DNA of 64,000 nt from Arenibacter catalasegens (lineage in GTDB: Bacteria; Bacteroidota; Bacteroidia; Flavobacteriales; Flavobacteriaceae): positions 1-64,000 of the forward strand of contig NZ_PHQQ01000012.1 of the NCBI RefSeq assembly GCF_002909235.1. The letters run 5' to 3'. The notes beneath the pieces were generated by a model. That model searched no databases. It had not been told where the DNA came from and saw only the letters and a list, made by a program, of their open reading frames with translations. Shown here in pieces: positions 41,089 to 50,398 of this stretch (within the stretch, counting starts at the first letter, position 1; each line of letters opens with the position of its first letter). Position numbers and translations under genes: made by a program.

Positions 41089-44000
41089 TTAACCCACAAT
41101 ATTTACAATTTTTCCAGGAACTATAATTACTTTTTTAGGAGTTCGTCCTTGCAATTGCTCCTTTGTTTTAACATGGGCCATAACGGCAGCTTCAATTTCC
41201 TCTTTGGACAGGTCTACCGGCAACTCTATTTTAAAGCGCATCTTTCCGTTGAACGAAATAGGATATTCCTTGCTACTCTCTACCAAATACTTGCCTTCAA
41301 ATTTGGGGAAAGGAGCAGTAGCTATAGAGGTAGTATATCCTAATTGGGACCACAGCTCTTCTGCAATATGGGGGGCATAGGACGAAACCAATACTACCAA
41401 AGGTTCCAATATTTCCCTACTATTACATTTTTGCGCAGCCAATTCATTCACGGCAATCATAAATGTAGATACCGAAGTATTGAAAGAGAAATTCTCTATA
41501 TCCTCTTCCACTTTCTTAATAGTCTTATGCAGGGTCTTTAAATTATCTGCGGTAGGTGCATTATCTGTAACCAAAAAAGCGCCTTCTACCCCTCCATGGT
41601 ATAAACGAAACATTTTTTTTAGAAAACTATAAACCCCACTGATTCCGGAGGTATTCCAAGGCTTGGATTGCTCCAAAGGCCCAAGGAACATCTCGTATAA
41701 ACGCAGGGAATCTGCCCCGTACTCCTCACAGATACTATCCGGACTTACTACATTGTACTTAGATTTAGACATTTTTTCTACCTCGCGACCTACGATGTAC
41801 TTACCGTCTTCCAAATTAAATTGTGCATCTTCATGCTCAGGTCGCCATTTTTTAAAGGCTTCAATATCCAATTCATCAGAACTATTAACAAGCGAAACAT
41901 CTGCATGGGTAAAATTTAATGGATATTCAGAAGAGCTAAGTGGAGTAATCAATATTAACTCCCCATCTTTCAATCTTTTTAACAAATCGGATTGAATATC
42001 AGATTTAACAATTTTATCAAGTAACCCAGATTTCTTGGCAAGGGTATCGTAATAAAGATCTTTAGAAATAAAGATTACCTTTTTATTGATTAGAATTTCC
42101 CCTCCATATTCCTTTTTCTCAATAAGCGAGTAAAACGTATAATATACAAATGCACTGGTCCCCGTAATCATCCCTTGGTTGATCAGTTTTTTGGCAAACT
42201 CGGGTTTGGGCACCACACCTTTGTCGAACAAAAACTTTTGCCAGAAACGGGAGTACAGCAAATGTCCAGTGGCATGCTCGCTACCTCCAATATATAAGTC
42301 TACATCTTGCCAATAGTCGATCGCCTCTTTTGAGAATATTTCGTCGTCATTTGTCGGATCCATGTAGCGATTAAAGTAGTATGAACTCCCTGCCCATCCA
42401 GGCATGGTATTCAGCTCCAAAGGAAATACGGTTTTATGATCTATCAACTCATTACTGACTACGGCCGAATTTTTTACATCCCATGCCCATACCGTGGCAT
42501 TGCCCAAGGGTGGCTCACCTGTTTCCGTAGGCAGGTATTTCTCCACTTCTGGCAAAACAATGGGCAGATGTTGCTGATCGATCATTTGTGGCATACCATC
42601 CACATAATAAACTGGGAACGGTTCTCCCCAATAGCGTTGGCGACTAAAAACGGCATCCCGCAACCTATAATTTATTTTCCCTATCCCTTGACCTAACTTC
42701 TCCAGGTCAAAAATGACACGTTTAACGGCCTTTTTATATGGAAGCCCATTTAAAAAATCAGAATTGGAAATTACTGTATTGCCCTTTTCTGAGAAGGCTG
42801 CTTCAGAAATATCTACACCCTCAAAAATATTGGGAATAGGAATATCAAAATGTTTTGCAAAGTCATAATCCCGCTGATCACCACAGGGAACAGACATTAC
42901 CGCCCCGGTGCCATAGCCAGCCAAAACATAATCCCCGATCCAAATAGGTATGGGCTCTTTACTAAAAGGATGTTCTGCATAAGCCCCAGTAAAAGCACCA
43001 GAAATAGTCTTCACATCAGCCATACGGTCGCGCTCACTACGTTTGGCCGTAGCCTCTATATAAGACTCAACTTCTGCCTTTTGCTCAGGAGTAGTTATTC
43101 TAGCCACCAATTCATGCTCAGGAGCCAAAGTCATAAAACTCACCCCAAAAATCGTATCGGGCCGGGTAGTGAAGACCGATATTTCCATGACTTCCGAATC
43201 GACCTCCCCCCTGCCCCCTCCCAAGGAGGGGGTTAGGGGGAGGACCTTAAACGTCACTTCAGCTCCCTCTGACCTTCCGATCCAATTGGTCTGGGAATCC
43301 TTTAACGGTTGCGGCCAATCTACCATTGCCAAATCATCCAAAAGACGTTGGGCATATGCGGAAATACGCATACTCCACTGCGTCATTTTTTTACGGACCA
43401 CGGGATGCCCTCCACGCTCAGAAACTCCGTTGACAATCTCATCGTTTGCCAATACCGTTCCTAGCGCTGGACACCAATTGACTTCTGTTTCCGCCAAATA
43501 GGTTAATCTATATTGTAATAAAATCTCTTGCTGTTGTTTTGGCGAAAAAGCTTTCCATTCAATTGATGAGAAATCCACCACTTCTTCATCACAAACCGCA
43601 TTGACATTTTGGTTACCTTCTTTTTCAAAAATGGCAATTAGACTTGAAATATCTTCAGCCTTGTCAGTCTCCTTATTGTACCAAGAATTAAAGAGTTGGA
43701 TAAAGACCCATTGGGTCCATTTGTAATATTTGGGATCCGAGGTTCGAACCTCCCTACTCCAATCAAAGGAAAAGCCCATTACATCCAATTGCTTTCTATA
43801 TCCTTTAATTTCGGTGCCTTCTTTATCTACTCCTCCTTCAATATTAACTTTCGTAGTATCTGCAGGATGCTGCCCTGTCTGAATGGCGTATTGTTCCGCA
43901 GGAAGTCCAAAAGAATCGTACCCCATAGGATGCAACACATTAAATCCTTTATGTCTTTTATATCGTGCATAAATATCACTGGCAATATACCCCAACGGAT

Positions 44001-44151
44001 GCCCTACGTGCAAACCAGCACCAGAAGGATAGGGAAACATATCCAATACATAAAACTTTTCCTTTTGGGAATTATTTTCCGCTTTAAAGGTTTGGTTTTC
44101 CGCCCAAAATTGTTGCCATTTTTCTTCAATCTTCCTAAAATCGTAAGTCAT
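41089..44151 (-). CDS. leuS: Leucyl-tRNA synthetase
   Basis: Class I synthetase of 1020 residues. The HIGH motif is in FPYPSGAGLHVGHPLGY (39-55), the editing domain has TTRPDTIFG, and KMSKS lies in VEKMSKSKYN near 790. It is longer than E. coli LeuRS (about 860) because of extra segments seen in Bacteroidota, including one at about 153-210. A shorter and stranger extra piece, residues about 303-317 in the strand leading into the editing domain (VLPLTPSLGGGRGEV), is encoded by a 41-bp palindrome, described as its own feature. The frame is intact through it, so the enzyme is presumably functional. Confidence 0.96.
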   Translation of the reverse strand: MTYDFRKIEEKWQQFWAENQTFKAENNSQKEKFYVLDMFPYPSGAGLHVGHPLGYIASDIYARYKRHKGFNVLHPMGYDSFGLPAEQYAIQTGQHPADTTKVNIEGGVDKEGTEIKGYRKQLDVMGFSFDWSREVRTSDPKYYKWTQWVFIQLFNSWYNKETDKAEDISSLIAIFEKEGNQNVNAVCDEEVVDFSSIEWKAFSPKQQQEILLQYRLTYLAETEVNWCPALGTVLANDEIVNGVSERGGHPVVRKKMTQWSMRISAYAQRLLDDLAMVDWPQPLKDSQTNWIGRSEGAEVTFKVLPLTPSLGGGRGEVDSEVMEISVFTTRPDTIFGVSFMTLAPEHELVARITTPEQKAEVESYIEATAKRSERDRMADVKTISGAFTGAYAEHPFSKEPIPIWIGDYVLAGYGTGAVMSVPCGDQRDYDFAKHFDIPIPNIFEGVDISEAAFSEKGNTVISNSDFLNGLPYKKAVKRVIFDLEKLGQGIGKINYRLRDAVFSRQRYWGEPFPVYYVDGMPQMIDQQHLPIVLPEVEKYLPTETGEPPLGNATVWAWDVKNSAVVSNELIDHKTVFPLELNTMPGWAGSSYYFNRYMDPTNDDEIFSKEAIDYWQDVDLYIGGSEHATGHLLYSRFWQKFLFDKGVVPKPEFAKKLINQGMITGTSAFVYYTFYSLIEKKEYGGEILINKKVIFISKDLYYDTLAKKSGLLDKIVKSDIQSDLLKRLKDGELILITPLSSSEYPLNFTHADVSLVNSSDELDIEAFKKWRPEHEDAQFNLEDGKYIVGREVEKMSKSKYNVVSPDSICEEYGADSLRLYEMFLGPLEQSKPWNTSGISGVYSFLKKMFRLYHGGVEGAFLVTDNAPTADNLKTLHKTIKKVEEDIENFSFNTSVSTFMIAVNELAAQKCNSREILEPLVVLVSSYAPHIAEELWSQLGYTTSIATAPFPKFEGKYLVESSKEYPISFNGKMRFKIELPVDLSKEEIEAAVMAHVKTKEQLQGRTPKKVIIVPGKIVNIVG
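43203..43243. repeat. GC-rich palindromic repeat inside leuS, translated in frame
   Basis: CCTCCCCCCTGCCCCCTCC-caag-GAGGGGGTTAGGGGGAGG with a near-perfect stem. It is far richer in G and C than the surrounding gene. On the leuS strand it is read as PLTPSLGGGRGE, keeping the frame open, between EVTFKV and SEVMEISVFTTRPD. Similar C-run/G-run palindromes are, as I recall, common intergenic repeats in Bacteroidota. Confidence 0.8.
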
Positions 44152-44214
44152 CCTAATCTCTTGTATTTTAATCCAGTGTACCTACTGCACACCCGTGCAT
44201 TTATTAATGTAGCG

Positions 44215-44222
44215 CAAAAATA
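44215..44222 (-). promoter_or_regulatory. Candidate -7 element of leuS
   Basis: TATTTTTG on the minus strand, exact TAnnTTTG match, 63 bp before the leuS ATG at 44151. Confidence 0.35.
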
Positions 44223-44361
44223 AGTTTAATCTATGAAAGCGAAAAGATATTATCTATATACCATTTCATAACTTTTTGATTACCTTAAATTAAGGATGAA
44301 AGAGGTCACTATTATTTTTTATTCAATTTACTTTCCTATTTTTACATATTGATTTTGTACT

Positions 44362-45240
44362 ATGAGCACATCATTTGAACGTTTTCAAAAAAGAAAACTA
44401 ATTTCATCTTACTTTTCGGTAGTATTGAGCATTGGACTTGTGCTTTTTCTTTTAGGGATTTTAGGCCTTTTGGTATTGAACACCAAAAAATTGGCCGATC
44501 ACTTTAAGGAGCAGATAACCATATCCGTTTTTCTAAAAGACAATGCCAAGGAAGTGGAAGTAGACCAATTACAAAAAAGTCTAGCTATGGCCGAATATAC
44601 CAAAAAGGCCACCTATGTATCCAAAGAACAGGCCGCGGAACAACACAGTCTGGAGATAGGTGAGAATTTTCTGGATTTCTTGGGTTATAACCCCCTTAAA
44701 AATTCTATAGACGTACAACTCAAGGCCGATTATGTTTCCACAGAAAAAATCACTGAGATCGCAGAGGAAATTGGCTCCAAAGATTATATTGAGGAAGTAA
44801 GCTACGACAAACCCCTAATTACACTTTTAAACGATAATGTAAAGAAACTAAGCTTTTGGATTCTGGTAGCCAGTGGAATATTCACCTTCATAGCAGTACT
44901 GTTGATCAATAGCTCTATCCGTCTTTCCATTTACTCCAAACGTTTTATCATTAAGACCATGCAAATGGTAGGGGCTACCAAAACCTTTATCCGGAGGCCA
45001 TTCATATGGACCAATATAAAGCTAGGTGTTCTAGGAGCTGTCTTGGCCTTAATTGCCTTGGGCTTTGTTATATATTACGTAGACATAAATTTTCCAGAGC
45101 TCAATCTTTTTCAAGACCCAACTATTTTAGTATTTCTTTTTGCAAGTGTCTTTGGATTAGGGGTCTTAATTTCTTACATAAGCACTTTTTTTGCAACACA
45201 ACGTTTCTTAAATCTTAGAACAGACGATTTATATTATTAA
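44362..45240 (+). CDS. ftsX: Cell-division ABC transporter permease FtsX
   Basis: 292 residues with a membrane segment at about 19-42, an extracytoplasmic domain (ITISVFLKDNAKEVEVDQ and on to IEEVSYDKPLITLLN), then three membrane segments. The SSIRLSIYSKRFIIKTMQMVGATKTFIRRPF block is typical of FtsX. With FtsE it signals to peptidoglycan hydrolases at the septum; ftsE is not next to it here. First gene of a plus-strand run with DUF3098, uppP and truB, an arrangement common in Flavobacteriaceae. Confidence 0.93.
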   Translation: MSTSFERFQKRKLISSYFSVVLSIGLVLFLLGILGLLVLNTKKLADHFKEQITISVFLKDNAKEVEVDQLQKSLAMAEYTKKATYVSKEQAAEQHSLEIGENFLDFLGYNPLKNSIDVQLKADYVSTEKITEIAEEIGSKDYIEEVSYDKPLITLLNDNVKKLSFWILVASGIFTFIAVLLINSSIRLSIYSKRFIIKTMQMVGATKTFIRRPFIWTNIKLGVLGAVLALIALGFVIYYVDINFPELNLFQDPTILVFLFASVFGLGVLISYISTFFATQRFLNLRTDDLYY

Positions 45241-45249
45241 ATTTGCGGC

Positions 45250-45516
45250 ATGAGTAAAAAACAAACTAATAATCAGCAGCAAAAACCTAGACAGGAATTT
45301 ATCTTTCAGAAAAAAAATTACCTGTTTATGTTTGTTGGACTGGCCTTAATTACCTTAGGATTTATCCTTATGAGTGGTGGTGGAAGTGACGACCCCAATG
45401 TATTTAACCCAGAGATTTATAATTTTAGAAGAATACGCTTGGCCCCTACTTTGGTATTGATAGGACTTGGCATTGAAGTCTACGCCATTTTGTTGAATCC
45501 GCATAAGAAAAAATAA
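45250..45516 (+). CDS. DUF3098 small membrane protein
   Basis: 88 residues: a polar Gln/Lys-rich start, [21 protein letters not shown] leading into a first membrane helix, the loop [22 protein letters not shown], and a second helix [19 protein letters not shown]. This matches DUF3098 of Bacteroidota. Function unknown. It lies between ftsX (9 bp gap) and uppP (2 bp gap), which suggests an envelope-related role. A TAAATTTG at 45238-45245 overlaps the ftsX stop and could serve as an internal promoter. Confidence 0.88.
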   Translation: MSKKQTNNQQQKPRQEFIFQKKNYLFMFVGLALITLGFILMSGGGSDDPNVFNPEIYNFRRIRLAPTLVLIGLGIEVYAILLNPHKKK

Positions 45517-45518
45517 AT

Positions 45519-46304
45519 TTGGACATATTAGAGGCTATTATTCTTGCCGTTATTGAAGGTATAACCGAATACTTACCGGTTTCCTCAACAGGGCACATGA
45601 TTATCGTATCTTCCTTTTTTGGTATTGCTCAGGAAGATTTCACTAAATTATTTACCATCGTCATCCAATTGGGCACCATAATTTCTGTTGTGGTGTTGTA
45701 TTTCAAACGATTTTTTCAAAGCATTGATTTCTATTTTAAACTTTTGGTCGCTTTTATCCCTGCAGTTGTTTTTGGATTACTGTTAAGTGATTTTATAGAC
45801 GCCTTATTGGAAAGCCCGCTTGTTGTTGCTTTTTCTTTGGTGATAGGAGGCTTAATCCTACTAAGGGTTGATGAGTTATTCGGAAATTCGGACAACACCG
45901 ATATTTCATATGGCACCGCATTTAAAATTGGACTTTTCCAATGTTTGGCGATGATTCCAGGAGTATCAAGAAGTGGTGCCAGTATTGTTGGGGGTATGTC
46001 CCAAAAGCTATCCAGGACAGCAGCCGCAGAATTTTCCTTTTTCCTTGCTGTGCCTACTATGTTGGGAGCTACGCTGAAGAAAAGTTACGATTATTACGCT
46101 GCGGGATTCACACTTACCCAAGATCAAGTAAATCTTTTAATAATTGGCAACGTAGTAGGATTTATAGTAGCACTATTCGCTATAAAAACCTTCATTGGAT
46201 ATTTAAGTAAAAACGGTTTTAAAATATTTGGGTACTATAGGATCGTAGTGGGAATTGCTATCATAGTAATCCATTATTTTATTAGCCCCCTAACCGTAAT
46301 GTAA
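45519..46304 (+). CDS. uppP: Undecaprenyl-diphosphate phosphatase
   Basis: Recycles the C55 carrier lipid for cell-wall synthesis. Signature [15 protein letters not shown] at residues 13-27 and PGVSRSGAS near 149, with seven or eight membrane segments, 261 residues. The start is a TTG at 45519, only 2 bp after the DUF3098 stop; the protein beginning [13 protein letters not shown] matches the family N-terminus and no ATG lies before the first motif, so TTG is well supported. Its stop overlaps the truB start by one base (TAATG). Confidence 0.95.
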   Translation: MDILEAIILAVIEGITEYLPVSSTGHMIIVSSFFGIAQEDFTKLFTIVIQLGTIISVVVLYFKRFFQSIDFYFKLLVAFIPAVVFGLLLSDFIDALLESPLVVAFSLVIGGLILLRVDELFGNSDNTDISYGTAFKIGLFQCLAMIPGVSRSGASIVGGMSQKLSRTAAAEFSFFLAVPTMLGATLKKSYDYYAAGFTLTQDQVNLLIIGNVVGFIVALFAIKTFIGYLSKNGFKIFGYYRIVVGIAIIVIHYFISPLTVM

Positions 46305-46999
46305 TGACTAAGGAGGATTTTTTAGAAGGACAGGTTTTACTAATAAACAAACCGTTAGGGTGGACGTCTTTTCAGGCGGTAAATTCCTTGAAATGGAATA
46401 TTAGGAAGAAATTTGAACTAAAAAAAATCAAGATTGGCCATGCAGGAACCCTGGATCCGTTAGCCACCGGTTTATTGCTTGTTTGCACTGGAAAATTTAC
46501 CAAAACCATAAACGAACTTCAAGGTCAAGAAAAAGAATATACTGGCACTATTACTTTAGGCGGGACAACCCCGTCCTATGATCTGGAAACGGAGATTAAC
46601 GAAAACTTTCCAATTGATCATATTTCAAATGAATTGATTCACAGCGCCACTACACAATTTATAGGTGACATTGAACAGGTTCCCCCAGTGTTCTCTGCCT
46701 TAAAAAAAGACGGAAAAAGACTTTATGAATACGCCAGAGAGGGCAAAGAGGTAGAGATAAAAAAAAGAGGGGTCTCTATTAAAGAATTTGAAATTACACA
46801 GATAGAATTGCCAAAGGTACACTTTAGAGTGGTCTGTAGTAAAGGCACCTATATAAGGTCTTTGGCTTATGATTTTGGAAAAGCACTCCAATCTGGTGCG
46901 CATTTATCCTCCTTGAAAAGAACCAAAATAGGTGATTACAACGTAGATAAAGCCATAACCCCCGAGGAATTTGGTAATTTACTGCAAATCGATAGTTAA
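46304..46999 (+). CDS. truB: tRNA pseudouridine-55 synthase
   Basis: Makes pseudouridine 55 in the T-loop of tRNAs. The catalytic aspartate is Asp51 in GHAGTLDPLATGLL, with KEYTGTITLGGTTPSYD and the CSKGTYIRSLAYDFG block further on. 231 residues: the C-terminal PUA domain seen in longer TruB proteins is missing. Coupled to uppP by TAATG. A TonB-like gene follows 82 bp downstream. Confidence 0.95.
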   Translation: MTKEDFLEGQVLLINKPLGWTSFQAVNSLKWNIRKKFELKKIKIGHAGTLDPLATGLLLVCTGKFTKTINELQGQEKEYTGTITLGGTTPSYDLETEINENFPIDHISNELIHSATTQFIGDIEQVPPVFSALKKDGKRLYEYAREGKEVEIKKRGVSIKEFEITQIELPKVHFRVVCSKGTYIRSLAYDFGKALQSGAHLSSLKRTKIGDYNVDKAITPEEFGNLLQIDS

Positions 47000-47081
47000 A
47001 AACTACTTCGAAATTTAAGGTGGTAACCTAACCGTTCGTCGATGATTTGAAATATTTTTGATAAAACGTGGTTATATCACT

Positions 47082-47819
47082 ATGAATTTGAGCCGGAAAC
47101 AACTTTCTTTTTTAATAACTTTTTTTTCCATGGGCTTGGTGGTACTTAGTTTGTACAATATCCACTTGGGTCAAAAAGAAAAAGAGGAGTATGTTATTGA
47201 ATTAAGTTTGCTGGAAGAGGAAGACCTTGAAGAAATTATAGAGGAAAAAATCAAGGACATGGAGGAGATGGCCAATTCCGAACCCGTTAAAAGTCATATG
47301 GCCTATAACGAGGCCAACAAACCCAGTTTTGGCAACCCAGAGCCGCTCAAAACACTAGAGGAAATCATGGAGGAACAGGAACTGTCCTCTGACAGTGATG
47401 ACCCAACAGACTATCTTAGTTCCGACTCCGAATATGCAACAAGAGTTAAAGAATTGGCTAAGAGAAGACGGGAAAAGCAAGAGCTTTTAGGAGAAAAGGA
47501 AGCGAGTAAAGAAGTAATGACCAACAATCTAGCCAAAAGAAGGACCTCTATTTCCTATTCTTTAGTGGACAGAAGGCATACCAGTCTGCCAATTCCCATT
47601 TACACTTGTATTGAGGGCGGCAAAGTGGTCATTAATATTAAAGTTGATCCATTTGGAAAGGTCATAGAAGCCGATGTCAACAAAAAGAGCTCTAATACCC
47701 TCAATGGCTGTCTGGTAGATAACGCCATTGAATATGCCTTAAAATCTAAATTTAATGCTGGGGAAAGAGAAGAACAAATGGGTACTATCACCTATTTATT
47801 CCAAGAAAAACAAAGATAA
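47082..47819 (+). CDS. TonB-like protein with N-terminal membrane anchor
   Basis: About 245 residues from the ATG at 47082 (an upstream TTG at 47058 would add eight). It has a membrane helix near residues 8-28 (LSFLITFFSMGLVVLSLY), a long charged linker rich in Glu and Lys, and a C-terminal domain where GGKVVINIKVDPFGKVIEADV and LVDNAIEYALKSKFNAGE resemble the TonB C-terminal fold. There is no proline-rich spacer of classical TonB. Its role could be energy transduction to the outer membrane or a structural relative. The last 24 bp overlap the convergent thioredoxin-like gene. Confidence 0.65.
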   Translation: MNLSRKQLSFLITFFSMGLVVLSLYNIHLGQKEKEEYVIELSLLEEEDLEEIIEEKIKDMEEMANSEPVKSHMAYNEANKPSFGNPEPLKTLEEIMEEQELSSDSDDPTDYLSSDSEYATRVKELAKRRREKQELLGEKEASKEVMTNNLAKRRTSISYSLVDRRHTSLPIPIYTCIEGGKVVINIKVDPFGKVIEADVNKKSSNTLNGCLVDNAIEYALKSKFNAGEREEQMGTITYLFQEKQR

Positions 47820-48419
47820 CAGGTCGCTCACCGTATTTTGACCCTTATCCTTGTTATACCAAAGCTGTAAATCTTGTTTAAATTCTGGAGACAATTTTCC
47901 ATGTTTACTCTTGTAATCCTGAACCATTTTGATTGCTTTGGATGGTCTGGAGCCCCATTCGCCATTAACCTTACCAGTAGCATCATCTATTGAAATCAAT
48001 TTTGGGATAGCCATGGCGCCATTGGATAAGAACTGCTCCATTAATTCCAGGTTTTCATCACGTAATACCAGTTTTAACGAAATATTGCTATTTAGACTGG
48101 CAATCTTATTCATTACAGGTAAGGTTTGAGCGGCATCGCCACACCAACTCTCCGTAAGTACCAACCAAGTAGTCTTTTTATTTATCTTTTGGATTTTCAA
48201 TTCGGAATTAGCATCGATTTTAAGGGTCTTGTCCAAGCGTTTCATCCGTTGATCGTTTAGGCGCGTATAATTCCCCAGTTCCTCGTTTTGTATGGAACCC
48301 GTAGATTTTCCCTCCAAAGCCAACTTGGAAACCATTAGCCTGTAATCCTCATAATCCATAGCCCCAATTAAACCATTTTGGACTATGTCATGTTTAGTTT
48401 CCTGTACTGTATGTTCCAT
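47796..48419 (-). CDS. Thioredoxin-family protein with a single active-site cysteine
   Basis: 207 residues. A helical N-terminal part is followed by a thioredoxin-like core LVLTESWCGDAAQTLPVMNKIA, in which the usual CxxC reads CGDA: only the first cysteine is present. The cis-proline region (MAIPKLISID) is visible. Such single-Cys forms cannot form the normal internal disulfide and may bind or chaperone rather than reduce. No signal peptide. Its 3' end overlaps the TonB-like gene by 24 bp on the opposite strand. Confidence 0.8.
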   Translation of the reverse strand: MEHTVQETKHDIVQNGLIGAMDYEDYRLMVSKLALEGKSTGSIQNEELGNYTRLNDQRMKRLDKTLKIDANSELKIQKINKKTTWLVLTESWCGDAAQTLPVMNKIASLNSNISLKLVLRDENLELMEQFLSNGAMAIPKLISIDDATGKVNGEWGSRPSKAIKMVQDYKSKHGKLSPEFKQDLQLWYNKDKGQNTVSDLLSLFFLE

Positions 48420-48538
48420 AAAATTTCTATAAAATATACCTCAAAGTTAATCCTCCCAGGATTAATTTTGGGTAACAATAGTTACATTGGTAGCATTGCC
48501 TCGGCAATACTTACACAACTTTTTAATATCTGGAAGTT

Positions 48539-49474
48539 TTAGTGGTTCAAGGATCTTTTTTTGATCATTCCGCCTTTAGTATCATTTATACTGTTCATTA
48601 CAACAAAGGCATTAGGGTCTATCTTTTCTATTTCTGTATTTAGTTTGCTGATTTCCAGTCTAGTAATTACAGCGTAAATAATATCATACTCATTATGTAC
48701 GCCACTCTTTCCATAACCTCCATGTCCCTTATAAATGGTAAGTCCCCTACCCAACTTTTCCGTGATCATAAGCCTCATCTCCTCACTGCGTGCAGATATA
48801 ATGGTAACTCCCGTATATTCTTCAATCCCATCAACTACAAAATCCAAGGTCTTTGAAGCCGACAAATAGGTCAACATGGAATATAGTGCCGTTTCCAAGG
48901 AAAGAAAATAGGCAGCTGCCAAGAATATTATAACATTGATGACTATAATATTATCGCCAATTTTGGTCCTTAATTTCCTACTCAGATAAATCGCCAAAAC
49001 CTCAGTACCATCCAACACACCCCCACCCCTAATGGAAAGGCCAATACCGGCACCTAGAAAAAACCCGCCAAAAACTGCAACCAATAGTTTGTCCTCCGTC
49101 ACTTCTGGGAAGTGTACCGTAGCCAATACAATAGCCAACCCAATAATCGCCAGAGAGGCCTTAATTGCAAATTGTTTGCCTATCACCTTAAAACCAAGAT
49201 ATATAAAGGGAATATTAACAAGAATGATAAGTACATATAAGGGCGTAGATGTGATTTCAGAAATTAAAAGTGAAATTCCCGTTGCCCCTCCGTCAATAAA
49301 ACTATTGGGCAACAAAAAACTTTCCAAACCAAAAGCAGCAGAAAAAATCCCTGCTATAATAAATAAAGCATCATGAATATCAGCGAAAATTCCAACCCTA
49401 AATCTTCTGGATTTTTTCCAATAGGAATACAAGTTGGATTTAAAGTCATGACTCTTTTTCTTTCTTTCCGGCAT
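48539..49474 (-). CDS. YitT family membrane protein
   Basis: 311 residues: five membrane segments (first about 33-55) with FLLPNSFIDGGATGISLLI and the GVLDGTEVLAIYLSRKL repeat-like motif, followed by a C-terminal soluble DUF2179 domain (KLGRGLTIYKGHGGYGK). Family members are of poorly known transport function; a few bacterial homologues have been linked to small-molecule export. It stands alone between the thioredoxin-like gene and the arsenosugar operon, transcribed away from the latter. Confidence 0.9.
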   Translation of the reverse strand: MPERKKKSHDFKSNLYSYWKKSRRFRVGIFADIHDALFIIAGIFSAAFGLESFLLPNSFIDGGATGISLLISEITSTPLYVLIILVNIPFIYLGFKVIGKQFAIKASLAIIGLAIVLATVHFPEVTEDKLLVAVFGGFFLGAGIGLSIRGGGVLDGTEVLAIYLSRKLRTKIGDNIIVINVIIFLAAAYFLSLETALYSMLTYLSASKTLDFVVDGIEEYTGVTIISARSEEMRLMITEKLGRGLTIYKGHGGYGKSGVHNEYDIIYAVITRLEISKLNTEIEKIDPNAFVVMNSINDTKGGMIKKRSLNH

Positions 49475-49689
49475 ATATTATTGTTAAGATAGGTTTTATA
49501 ATTAACTATGACGCATTACCCAAATGCATGTTGTACAACATTTTCAGGTCGTTTTTAAAAAAATGAATTGCGTAGTTCCAAGGATGTGAAATTATAAAAT
49601 CCATTTATAAAAACGGAAATCTACTCCTTGATTATTATAATTAATTTACAAGCTTTTAATAGTCCCTTAAGGTTATAATGCCAATATAC

Positions 49690-49697
49690 TATCTTTG
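49690..49697 (+). promoter_or_regulatory. Candidate promoter -7 element of the arsenosugar operon
   Basis: TATCTTTG, exact TAnnTTTG match, 21 bp before the rhodanese ATG at 49719. The TTG at 49695, which would extend the rhodanese gene by eight codons, lies inside this element, which argues for the ATG start. No ArsR-type dyad operator is evident around it. Confidence 0.45.
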
Positions 49698-49718
49698 CTT
49701 TACGATTTACATTTAATA

Positions 49719-50231
49719 ATGAAATATCTGTTCCATTTTTTCACAAGCCTCTTTTGCCTTTATGGTCTTTATGGCCAGAGTTCTATAGACAATGCAATAA
49801 GAAAGCACAACAATAACACCGTCCCTTATATCCAAGTGGAAGAATTAACACTTAATAACCAGTTCTTACTCCTAGATACTAGGGAAAAGAGAGAATTTGA
49901 AGTGAGCCATCTCAAAAATGCAGTATGGATTGGTGACCAGGAATTTGATATGGACATGGTTTCATCTTTAATTCCTGATAGTAATACGCCCATTGTAGTC
50001 TATTGTTCCATAGGGGTGCGTTCTGAGGATGTGGGGGAGAAGCTTCTGAATAAGGGCTATACGCAAGTTTTCAATTTATACGGTGGTATTTTCAAATGGA
50101 AAAATGAGGGTTATAAAGTATATGATTCCATAGAGAAAGAAACAGATAGAGTGCATACGTTTAACAAGCATTGGGCCAGGATGTTGACCAATGCCACAAA
50201 AGTATACGATTCCAAAAAACACAATAACTGA
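49719..50231 (+). CDS. Secreted rhodanese-domain protein of the arsenosugar cluster
   Basis: About 170 residues from the ATG at 49719: signal peptide MKYLFHFFTSLFCLYGLYGQ, then one rhodanese domain with LLDTREKREFEVSHLKNA and the active loop VVYCSIGVRSEDVGE (catalytic Cys), then a lysine-rich tail. It is the first gene of a plus-strand run that ends with TIGR04283. Rhodanese-like genes often accompany this set in Bacteroidota. The periplasmic address suggests a thiol or sulfur-transfer job outside the cytosol, possibly on arsenic-thiol species; this is inference. Confidence 0.85.
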   Translation: MKYLFHFFTSLFCLYGLYGQSSIDNAIRKHNNNTVPYIQVEELTLNNQFLLLDTREKREFEVSHLKNAVWIGDQEFDMDMVSSLIPDSNTPIVVYCSIGVRSEDVGEKLLNKGYTQVFNLYGGIFKWKNEGYKVYDSIEKETDRVHTFNKHWARMLTNATKVYDSKKHNN

Positions 50232-50326
50232 ATACAAATATCTCTTTAAGCCAGTTAACTCTCAATGGCTGACGGAAAACGAAATAGTAGATCCACAAAT
50301 TCTCAATCCCCGACCGACATCAAGTA

Positions 50327-50398
50327 ATGAATACAGACCTACAACGACCATTTAGACCAAGCCCTTTAAATGGGCCATTCATTTCAGAGATACTATGA
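50327..50398 (+). CDS. Possible 23-codon upstream ORF coupled to the glycosyltransferase gene
   Basis: ATG at 50327, TGA at 50396-50398, protein MNTDLQRPFRPSPLNGPFI and four more residues. Its stop overlaps the start of the next gene as ATGA (50395-50398). It is rich in proline and arginine, and the frame stays open back to 50291. It may be a leader peptide or chance. No similarity recognised. Confidence 0.25.
   Translation: MNTDLQRPFRPSPLNGPFISEIL

Noticed and set aside
49695-49718. TTG start giving eight extra residues to the rhodanese protein
   Set aside because: The TTG is inside the TATCTTTG promoter element, and the ATG at 49719 puts the signal peptide at the very N-terminus.
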